Positions 1 to 5,480 of a DNA stretch of 6,382 bases are shown here, in pieces. This DNA comes from CAIVSN01 sp043778375. GTDB taxonomy: Bacteria; Patescibacteriota; Gracilibacteria; BD1-5; UBA2023. Both the position numbers and the translations under genes were made by a program. Location: NCBI GenBank assembly GCA_043778375.1, contig JAYWGH010000031.1, forward strand, positions 1 through 6,382, given 5' to 3'. The notes beneath the pieces were generated by a model. That model saw nothing but the letters and a program-made list of their open reading frames with translations. It had not been told where the DNA came from and did no database searches. How positions within the stretch are numbered: the first letter of the stretch is position 1; each line of letters starts with the position of its first letter.

Positions 1-23
1 TATAACATACATTAGATTTTAAG

Positions 24-47
24 CAAAAATATTTATAAACATTTTTG
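24..47. repeat. 24-bp imperfect dyad upstream of rplA
   Basis: Two 12-base arms, CAAAAATATTTA and TAAACATTTTTG, are inverted complements at 11 of 12 positions; the only mismatch is A31 against C40. The dyad lies about 30 bases upstream of the rplA -35 box. It could be an operator, or the terminator hairpin of a gene lying left of the window. It is almost pure A+T, so chance is a real alternative. All three plus-strand frames have a stop within the first 25 bases, so no plus-strand gene reaches into this part from the left. Confidence 0.3.
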
Positions 48-77
48 GAGTAGTCTCTCACGCAATAGTACTTTCTT

Positions 78-105
78 TTGCCAATTCACTCAAACACCCT
101 ATACT
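78..105 (+). promoter_or_regulatory. Sigma70-like promoter of rplA
   Basis: TTGCCA at 78-83 (five of six matches to TTGACA) is followed by a 16-base spacer and TATACT at 100-105 (five of six matches to TATAAT). Transcription would start near 112, leaving an untranslated leader of about 62 bases before the rplA ATG at 174. The same architecture, TTGCC(A/T)-N16-TATACT, precedes the LCP gene at the other end of the window, which strengthens both calls. Assignment is by motif only. Confidence 0.6.
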
Positions 106-111
106 CTGCGC

Positions 112-173
112 GTCCAAATTGGATATGGGAGCTTCACAGCGTTTGCACCACATTACTCTTAATTTTATATACC
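112..173 (+). other. rplA mRNA leader, possible L1 autoregulatory site
   Basis: This is the predicted untranslated leader of rplA. It carries a TATGGGAGC stretch (124-132) that can pair loosely with GCACCACAT (145-153). The resulting small stem contains an A/A mismatch and a bulged A. L1 is known in other bacteria and archaea to repress its own mRNA by binding a leader mimic of its 23S rRNA site, which also contains a GGGAG element. The resemblance here is suggestive only. The last 15 bases before the ATG are A/T-rich and contain no Shine-Dalgarno sequence. Confidence 0.2.
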
Positions 174-860
174 ATGGCACGCCACGGCAAAAAATACGCA
201 GCAGCAGTCAAGCTCGTTGATCGAGATAGGCTCTACACAATGGATGAGGCAGTAGATCTCCTCATGAAGACACACACTGTTAAGTTTGATCAGACAGTTG
301 AAATCCACCTCAATCTCGCGATTGATCCAAAATACGCGGATCAGATGGTTCGGTCTACTATTTCCCTCCCGAATGGGTCAGGGAAGGTCGTTAAGATCGG
401 AGCATTTACTGATATTGGAAATGCTGATGCACTCAAGAAACTTGGAGCAACAGTCGCTGGTGGAGATGATCTCCTCGATGAAGTTGCTACAGGAAAGATT
501 GATTTTGATGTAGCAATCGCAACTCCTGGAATGATGAAGAAGATGGGAAAAGTTGCAAAAGTTCTCGGACCAAAGGGACTTATGCCAAACCCAAAGGCTG
601 GAACAGTAGGTGAGGATCTCGAAAAGATCATTGCTGAGCTCGTTGCAGGAAAGTTTGAGTTCAAAAACGACAAGCAGGGAAACATCCACTCTATCCTCGG
701 GAAGATCTCATTTGGCGCTGACAAAATTAAGGCAAACCTCGAGCACTTCATGAAGGTGATCAAGGAAGTACGACCAACTGGTATCAAGGGTGGTACATAT
801 ATAAATACTGTCTATCTCTGTAATGCTATGGGTCCAGGGATCAGACTTGATACAAAGTAA
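174..860 (+). CDS. rplA: 50S ribosomal protein L1
   Basis: The 228-residue product is L1, which forms the mobile L1 stalk of the large ribosomal subunit, assists release of deacylated tRNA from the E site, and in many bacteria represses its own mRNA. The family signature GPKGLMPNPKAGT lies at residues 132-144, and similarity runs from the N-terminus to TMGAG-like NAMGPGI near the end. Length matches the usual 225-235. The frame stays open back to an ATG at 78, but the added residues have no L1 counterpart, while the ATG at 174 gives the expected MARHGKKY start and lies downstream of a good promoter. rplK, rplJ and rplL, its usual neighbours, are absent: a promoter precedes it and a terminator follows it, so it appears monocistronic. 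It contains no in-frame TGA. Stop is TAA. Confidence 0.96.
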   Translation: MARHGKKYAAAVKLVDRDRLYTMDEAVDLLMKTHTVKFDQTVEIHLNLAIDPKYADQMVRSTISLPNGSGKVVKIGAFTDIGNADALKKLGATVAGGDDLLDEVATGKIDFDVAIATPGMMKKMGKVAKVLGPKGLMPNPKAGTVGEDLEKIIAELVAGKFEFKNDKQGNIHSILGKISFGADKIKANLEHFMKVIKEVRPTGIKGGTYINTVYLCNAMGPGIRLDTK

Positions 861-872
861 AACTTACTTTAA

Positions 873-906
873 AAAACTCTCTCGTAATTGAGAGGGTTTT
901 ATTTTT
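873..906. terminator. Bidirectional hairpin terminator between rplA and the GT9 gene
   Basis: The arms are 873-883 (AAAACTCTCTC) and 890-900 (GAGAGGGTTTT), an 11-bp stem with one G-U pair around a 6-base loop. On the plus strand it is followed by ATTTTT, ending the rplA transcript 13 bases after its stop codon. On the minus strand the same hairpin runs into six T residues (876-871), so it can also end the converging operon. The TAA stop of the glycosyltransferase gene (899-901) sits inside the hairpin arm, so a terminating ribosome would overlap it. Confidence 0.85.
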
Positions 907-2080
907 GGGAAGATACAGGGATTATGTGTTGTAGTGACGCTATAATTTCTCGGCGGAGTGAATGTGCGGTCATGCAAGGTGGAAATGTAGAATGATCAGT
1001 ATTCCCTTGTCATGTAATTAAGCATCTACGCCCCTTACTCGATGGATTTACTCCACAGGGACTCCCTTGCGGGCACGCAGCCTGTATAGGTATTACATGC
1101 AAATGCTTCAGAGGTTGTATGAACTCTCAGTACGGTGATACATTAGCAATATTGATAGTAGGAATACCAAGCGCCATAGCTATATGAGCAACTCCACCGT
1201 CAGCTCCGATAAAGATATCTGCTTCGCGTAGTTCATTTATCACATCTTGAAGAGATGGCGTTTGTCCTCTCAAATCATGGGTTTTAACTCCAGAGTGGAT
1301 CCGAGCCTGTTTTCATTCTCATACAAGTATGATTTCTATCATACCTCAGTAGATACGATGTATATCTGCAATTATTCCTCGCCAGTCTGAGAACGATCGT
1401 AGCGCGCTTGCAGCTTCGGTATGCAATATGCATCTCTGGACTCCAGGTGTACGAGCAATTTTGGATGGAGAAGTAGGCTCCCTAGAAAGTGAAGGCGCAG
1501 GTACTCCACCCTCTGGTATAGATAAAAATCATTGATCAATTGCTGACTGATAGAGTTCCTCTGTTCTATTTTTATAAGCTTCTCAATTTTGTCTGAGAAG
1601 AATTTTTGGAAGTGATGAAATGAGTGGAAGATACTTGATATATGTAATATCAGGTTTTACGAGTATAACAGCACTATACTTTTGCGCCTTCAAAAGTTGA
1701 ACGAGCTCAAAGTGAGATAGAATCCCTTTGCGCCAAGAAAATACCTCTCATAGATTACTTGCCCATTTAAATATGGAATATTTTGTAGAGGAACATAGTA
1801 CATCAACTCGTTTCTGATAACAGGCCGCAATAGCCTCGAGTACTGGTGTTCTCCCAATAGTATCGCCATTCCCCATTCCATTGAGCTTGTTAGTTGAGTC
1901 GATATAGAGTATGGGGCCTCATGAAATATTCACTGTTTCAGGTGAACAACTTCTCAAGACTCTATTTGCAAGATGTCTTGAGCCGAGCATAACAGTACGC
2001 GCAAGGGTTTCACCAAGTGCACCACGTTTGATACATTCTTGGGCTTGATATATTCGTAGAGAAAGAGATTCGTTTTTCAT
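899..2080 (-). CDS. GT9 (heptosyltransferase-like) glycosyltransferase, nine UGA-Gly codons
   Basis: This 393-residue frame has no TAA or TAG until its stop but nine in-frame TGA codons (54, 111, 166, 184, 245, 254, 256, 318, 357), so the standard code shows only debris. Read with TGA as Gly it fits glycosyltransferase family 9, enzymes that move a sugar from a nucleotide donor onto a surface glycan. The N-terminal Rossmann strand is GPILYIDS near 54-61, with GDTIGRTPVLEAI after it. The hallmark DGGVAHIAMALGIPT (294-308) matches the family D-G-H-A donor-site motif. The C-terminal cysteines 336, 342, 353 and 369 resemble the family's cysteine pattern. TGA254 falls in IILVGEG, where family members have a glycine after a hydrophobic strand. 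About 50 extra N-terminal residues are unusual. It starts 7 bases after the CAP gene stop and is the last gene of the array. The sugar and acceptor are unknown. Confidence 0.85.
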
Positions 2081-2087
2081 TGCTCTA

Positions 2088-2606
2088 TTAATACGGCGCT
2101 ACTCCTCGATAGTTCCCGGCAGGATTATACTGACAAACGAGTATCTCAGTTTGCTGTCCATTACTCGAACACTTTGCTCGAGCACACCCGACCTGGGAAG
2201 TAGTTCTCCAGACTATTTGGGTGTAGTGACCACACACCTTCCCGAGAGCACATGAGTTTGAGCTCGCATCGTAGTCCACTTTTTCATCTCACCAAGCTCG
2301 TACTGCGTTTGAGACTGAGAGGTTGAGTCAGTTACTCCATTGTGCGTAGAGATTTTCACCGTATCCTGATCTAAACTGCGCAGATGAGTGTTCGAGTGGA
2401 CAATTTCTCGACTCGAGATCTTGTGCCCATTTGAGAGCAGAGGTAGCCTCAGTGCGGCCATACTTGAGCGCAGGGATCTGTACCTGAGATCGATATGTAT
2501 TATGCTCTCGCAAAACACTGCGAGAATCTCGAGAGGTGAGGAGAGACGCAGCGTGGGTTGATATTGAGGAGATAAAGAGAAATATAGCGAAGAAGAGCCG
2601 TGTCAT
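2088..2606 (-). CDS. Secreted PR-1-like CAP-domain protein, two UGA-Gly codons
   Basis: This 172-residue protein has a signal peptide (about 1-19, hydrophobic core FFAIFLFISS, probable cleavage after THA) and then one CAP (SCP/TAPS/PR-1) domain, exported from the cell. The conserved cavity residues are His73 (LEHS), Glu84 (GENL), Glu108 (DEK) and His127 (GHYTQIVW). Six cysteines (69, 119, 125, 141, 146, 158) follow the plant PR-1 arrangement, which suggests three disulfides. TGA codons at 93 and 106 interrupt the standard reading between GENLYAQWSN and the rest; the second is in AW-TGA-DEK, a variable position of the family. The two halves align without gap to a single CAP domain, so this is one gene. 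CAP proteins bind sterols or lipids, or act in host interaction; the role here is unknown. The start has no Shine-Dalgarno sequence. Stop is TAA. Confidence 0.88.
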
Positions 2607-2633
2607 GTGAGAGTAGATGGGGATAAAAAGACC

Positions 2634-3275
2634 CTAGATCGAAAGTGGACTCCATGCTCCATTTGGAGCTCTCAGTGCCCACCCTTTGTATTCAGTAGCT
2701 CGCCCGTCTGGTCAGACTGATCTGAGTGTGAATTGCACCTCAGTGCTATTATCTTTTCTCGATATAGTCTCTGAAATTCAAACGTACTGAGTGATGTTCC
2801 TATTTGATATTCTATTTTGTCCACGTAGAGTATCCATTTTCCCATAATTTCTGTACGCCTCTTCAAGCATGCGAGTCATTTGGGCTTGGTCTACAGTGAC
2901 TATTTGCGCTTGAGTCGGTGCGGTTTTATATCCAATTGTTCCACCAATAGCCGCACAAGCCGTGGAGAAAACCCAGTTGGCGCCGAGAATACGACAGAGT
3001 ACGAGTCCTCCTCCTGCTCCTATCACTGCACGAGCACCAGGAGTTAGGGCGGTAGACCTATTCGGGTCATACGCTGGATAGTTTGGTGGTGAGTACTTTA
3101 TACTCCCATTTGGATTTATGCTGATATTACGCTCAGCTGGAGCGTTTCATGAGGCTACTGGGATAGTAGAGCAACCCGATAGGAGTCCTGCTGTCGCGAG
3201 AGCAACTACTCAGGCTGTATGGCGAGCACGAGAAAAAATACTACGATGCAGGTGATCAGCTTGAGGGGTGAGCAT
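2634..3275 (-). CDS. Putative lipoprotein with glycine-rich segment, four UGA-Gly codons
   Basis: This 213-residue product is not a family I recognise. Its N-terminus is a lipoprotein signal: basic residues at 11-19, a hydrophobic core and the lipobox LSGC with the lipidated Cys at 35. Residues around 36-80 are Pro/Asn/Ser rich. Residues about 85-120 form a hydrophobic glycine-rich stretch starting GAGGGLVLCRILGANW and ending GGTIGYKT, like glycine-zipper segments of outer-envelope lipoproteins. The tail is polar and ends in APNGAWSPLSI before TAG. In-frame TGA codons are 22, 43, 166 and 188; 22 lies in the signal core and 188 sits in SV-TGA-PDGRA, a natural glycine turn. Without recoding, neither the lipobox nor the C-terminal 48 residues would join the middle. 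It starts 47 bases after recR and ends 27 before the CAP gene, so it probably shares their transcript and the envelope location of the CAP protein. Confidence 0.78.
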
Positions 3276-3294
3276 GAGGAGAGATTACATATAT

Positions 3295-3321
3295 ACATTA
3301 CTGCAAATATATAATTGTCAA
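3295..3321 (-). promoter_or_regulatory. Possible internal promoter before the lipoprotein gene
   Basis: The recR-lipoprotein gap is A+T-rich and contains a perfect TTGACA reading on the minus strand (3321-3316). The -10 box is unclear: TAATGT lies at a 15-base spacing and TATATA at about 20, neither ideal. If active, it would let the three UGA-rich envelope genes be expressed apart from rsmH, ftsL and recR. This is a motif-only suggestion. Confidence 0.3.
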
Positions 3322-3322
3322 A

Positions 3323-3913
3323 TTACTTTCTCCCCTTAAAAGCTGAGAGGAGAGTTATCTCATCAGCATACTCGATAAACCCTGCATTTGGGAGTCCTTT
3401 TGAAAGGCGAGATATATGTACAGACTTGCGTGGGATGTATTCCTCAATATAGAGGGCAGTTGCCTCTCCCTCGATATTTGGATTGAGAGCGAGGATGAGC
3501 TCGGAGATATTTTCGGACTCGACCCGCTCAAAGAGTGAGCGAAACCGCAGATCTGCAGGAGACTTGCCCGAGAGGGGAGAGATCACTCCACCGAGGACAT
3601 GATATTGCCCGTGATGCACCCCAAGTCTCTCGATGGCAACAAGATCGAGATAGTCCTCGACGATACAGAGTGTTCCAGTCGCTCGAGTATGGTCTCGACA
3701 AATAGAGCACTCCGCATGATCACGATCCGTGAGTGATCCACAAACAGTACACTCAGCAACGGTGCTTTTGAGCTCAGCAATCGTACTGGCGAGAGAGTCG
3801 AGATATCCAGTATTCGACTTGAGGAGAAAAAAAGCGAGCTTCACCGCAGTTTTATCCCCGATACCTGGCAAAAAAGCGATGAGATCTGCGAGCTTTTTAA
3901 GTATTTCGGGCAT
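3323..3913 (-). CDS. recR: Recombination mediator protein RecR
   Basis: RecR (196 residues, typical length) works with RecO and RecF to load RecA on SSB-coated single-stranded DNA during gap repair. The N-terminal helix-hairpin-helix is visible in FLPGIGDKTAVKLAFFLL (14-31). A C4 zinc finger uses Cys55, Cys58, Cys69 and Cys72. The TOPRIM domain begins at LCIVED with Glu86 and continues through YHVLGGVISPLSG (104-116) and ALNPNIEGEATALYI. The C-terminal GLP-x3-IEYADEITL block (173-188) closes the ring-forming domain; the usual GLPVGG reads GLPNAG here. The ATG lies 8 bases after the ftsL stop, so the two are almost certainly co-transcribed. The leader is A-rich with no Shine-Dalgarno. No in-frame TGA occurs. 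recR more often follows dnaX and ybaB, so its place in a division cluster is unusual. Confidence 0.96.
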   Translation of the reverse strand: MPEILKKLADLIAFLPGIGDKTAVKLAFFLLKSNTGYLDSLASTIAELKSTVAECTVCGSLTDRDHAECSICRDHTRATGTLCIVEDYLDLVAIERLGVHHGQYHVLGGVISPLSGKSPADLRFRSLFERVESENISELILALNPNIEGEATALYIEEYIPRKSVHISRLSKGLPNAGFIEYADEITLLSAFKGRK

Positions 3914-3921
3914 GCGATGGT

Positions 3922-4287
3922 TTATTTTTTGTAATTTGCGAGTGGCTCACTGAGGATGAGAAAACGAGGATTTTCGATAGATACCATCGTCTCTACGAGG
4001 CTTGAGCTCGTGACGGTGGAGAGTGCTTCTGCCTCTGCGATCTTGATCCCAAGAAGACTCTCTTCAAAGCTATACTGTTTACGCGCGAGCTCGAGATTAC
4101 GTATACTGTAGCCTTTGGTGGCGTTTACATTGAGGACAAATACATAGTAGATCCCAAGTATTCCTATCAGACCGAGTGCGAGAATGTAGGTCTCACGCAA
4201 TGAGAGCCTAAAATTTTCACGAGTCGTCTTGCGCTCTGAGAAAAATGGAATGTTGCCTCGTTTCATGACGAGGAGGTTCGCGTTCAT
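3922..4287 (-). CDS. ftsL: FtsL-like septum-formation membrane protein
   Basis: This 121-residue protein has the FtsL layout: a short basic cytoplasmic N-terminus (1-32), one membrane span (about 33-52, YILALGLIGILGIYYVFVL), then a charged, heptad-like region (about 58-92) expected to form a coiled coil outside the membrane. FtsL bridges FtsB and FtsQ to the septal synthase FtsW-FtsI. The sequence of FtsL is poorly conserved, so the call rests on topology, size and position directly after rsmH, the standard dcw order. FtsI and the mur genes that normally follow are missing. The frame is open from just after the rsmH stop, so the start is not certain: ATG at 4287 is taken, and ATG at 4266 is an alternative. 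No in-frame TGA is present. Stop is TAA. Confidence 0.72.
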   Translation of the reverse strand: MNANLLVMKRGNIPFFSERKTTRENFRLSLRETYILALGLIGILGIYYVFVLNVNATKGYSIRNLELARKQYSFEESLLGIKIAEAEALSTVTSSSLVETMVSIENPRFLILSEPLANYKK

Positions 4288-4326
4288 GGGCTTTAGAATG
4301 GTGATAAAGTGAGAGTTCGCAAGTTT

Positions 4327-5268
4327 TTATATTTTTTCGTAGATGCGGAGCTTTGCTGATCTCGATCTCGGATTGTGAGAGATCTCTTCGGGAGTGGGTT
4401 CTACTGGCTTTTTGGTAACTTTTTTAATAGTGGCTGGAGTGACGATACGACCCGTGAGTTCGTCGGTCTCAGGGGTCTCATGGACTCGCACTCGCGTCTT
4501 GACGAGTCGATCCTCCCCCGAGTGAAAGGTGATCATCACGAGTCGCCCACCTGGAGCGAGTGCTCGGACGGCTTGCGGGATCGAGTCCTCGATCGCCGCA
4601 AACTCCCCATTTACCATGATGCGGATAGCTTGAAAGCTGCGGAGTACTGATTTTGGGTCAAAGCTGGCGTCCTCGATGATCTGCGCGAGCGCCATCGTCG
4701 TGGTGATCGGGGATTTCTCTCGAGCGGCCACGATGGCGCGAGCGATAAAGTATGCTTTTGGCTCGTCTGCGTAGTCTTGAAGTCCCTTGCAGAGCTCCCG
4801 CTCATCTACTCGCATGATCCAGCTACTCGCAGGAGGGACAACCGTATCATGGCGATTGAACCGCATATCGAGTGGTCCATCATCACGGATCGAGAACCCT
4901 CTCGTAGCGTCATCGTAGTGCACACTCGAAACTCCGAGATCATAGAGAATACCGTGGATACTGGATATGCTTGCCTGATCGAGGACACTTGCGAGCTCTC
5001 CAAAACTCTCTGCGTACCCACTCACTCGAGGGTCTTGCAGGAGAGCGAGAGATCGTGCGAGATTTTCGGGATCGCGATCGAGGATGATGAGTTTATCCTC
5101 TGGGCTCATCCGTGCGAGTATCTCCTGGCTGTGCCCACCGAGCCCCACTGTCGCGTCCACAAATACTCTTGCACTCGAATTTACCACCTCTCCAAACATG
5201 GCGGATGCTGCCTCAGAGAGCATTACACTGGTATGGAGTTTTTTAGATGATATATCTGGTCAGCTCAT
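4327..5268 (-). CDS. rsmH: 16S rRNA (cytosine1402-N4)-methyltransferase RsmH (MraW)
   Basis: RsmH uses S-adenosylmethionine to methylate N4 of C1402 in the 16S rRNA decoding centre. The SAM-binding motif is DATVGLGGHS (38-47), followed by DLGVSS (110-115), PLDMR (132-136), FQAIRIMVN, an FHS-x-EDR motif (248-254) and the NPRSRSAKLR tail. Length (313) is normal. The first ATG without an in-frame TGA is at 5223, but the residues just upstream read LHTSVMLSEA, the family's HxPVLL N-terminal motif, so the true start is the ATG at 5268. That makes codon 3 a TGA (5260-5262), giving MSGPDISSKKLHTSV with TGA as Gly. FHSGEDR replaces the usual FHSLEDR, and YADEP replaces YGEE. It is the first gene of the minus-strand array, 39 bases before ftsL, without an mraZ gene ahead of it. 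Confidence 0.94.
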
Positions 5269-5298
5269 GCTTTTAAGAGAGGTACTTTTTGATAAAAA

Positions 5299-5419
5299 TT
5301 TGTCACAAAACTCAGGTTGTATTGACTGTTACATTCTGTATGGGACGAGCCTACTCTGAATCTTGTTTGTGTCAAATACACTCCTAATTTTGACAAAAAC
5401 TCACTATATTTTGTGAAAA
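5299..5419. repeat. Four short related dyads, possible operator sites
   Basis: Four 11-base elements share a T-run, a GTCA/GACA-like core and an A-run: TTTGTCACAAA (5299), TTTGTGTCAAA (5366), TTTTGACAAAA (5388) and TTTTGTGAAAA (5409). The first and third are perfect 5-bp inverted repeats about one central base; the other two have 4-bp arms. Three lie within 54 bases. They could bind a dimeric regulator controlling rsmH and/or the LCP gene. The A+T richness of the region makes chance occurrence plausible, and no regulator gene is in the window. Confidence 0.3.
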
Positions 5420-5441
5420 ACCCATGAAATCTTGTTAAAAA

Positions 5442-5469
5442 TTGCCTTTTCCCCCCCTTTTTCTATACT
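5442..5469 (+). promoter_or_regulatory. Sigma70-like promoter of the LCP gene with C7 in the spacer
   Basis: TTGCCT (5442-5447), a 16-base spacer and TATACT (5464-5469) repeat the rplA promoter design. Transcription would begin around 5475-5477, only 4 to 6 bases before the ATG at 5481, so the mRNA is predicted to be almost leaderless. The spacer contains seven consecutive C residues flanked by T-runs, so slippage would directly alter the distance between the two boxes. Confidence 0.55.
5451..5457. repeat. C7 homopolymer tract in promoter spacer
   Basis: Seven C residues are bordered by TTT on the left and TTTTT on the right. The whole stretch 5448-5463 is a pyrimidine-only run within the LCP promoter spacer. 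Such tracts mutate by slipped-strand mispairing in many bacteria. It is also a place where an assembly could be wrong by one base. Confidence 0.7.
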
Positions 5470-5480
5470 CCTGTACATAT

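Larger units (their letters stand above)
5269..5480. promoter_or_regulatory. Divergent control region between rsmH and the LCP gene
   Basis: This 212-base gap is A+T-rich, shows no credible gene and separates two divergent genes, so it must hold promoters for both. The LCP promoter is recognisable at its right end. No convincing promoter for rsmH was found: TTGACA-like hexamers occur on both strands (for example 5390-5395 plus and 5375-5370 minus), but none has a good -10 at 16-18 bases. Short dyads of the form TTTTG-N-CAAAA or TTTGT-N-ACAAA are scattered at 5299-5309, 5366-5376, 5388-5398 and 5409-5419. A lone TGGGA (5341-5345) is not enough for an MraZ box array. Confidence 0.65.

Noticed and set aside
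78..173. N-terminal extension of rplA starting at ATG 78
   Set aside because: The extra 32 residues have no counterpart in L1 proteins and overlap the predicted promoter; the ATG at 174 gives the normal L1 start.
341..787. 148-residue minus-strand open frame
   Set aside because: Antisense shadow of rplA.
1690..1881. 63-residue minus-strand frame in the GT9 gene
   Set aside because: Different frame from the 393-codon GT9 reading and without family similarity.
2213..2518. 101-residue minus-strand frame crossing the CAP gene
   Set aside because: Out-of-frame shadow; the CAP motifs are in the other frame.
899..3275. Reading the TGA-interrupted genes as decayed pseudogenes
   Set aside because: Decay would give TAA, TAG and frameshifts as well; only TGA occurs, in four frames, with domain motifs intact on both sides.
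899..3275. UGA as tryptophan (code 4) instead of glycine
   Set aside because: TGG already serves clear Trp positions, and several TGA sites sit in glycine-type contexts. Some sites (CAP codon 106) cannot discriminate, so a tRNA search remains decisive.
4777..5250. 157-residue plus-strand open frame
   Set aside because: It is the antisense shadow of rsmH, whose frame carries all the family motifs.
5341..5345. TGGGA as an MraZ box
   Set aside because: MraZ sites are several spaced TGGG repeats; only one occurs and no mraZ gene is present.
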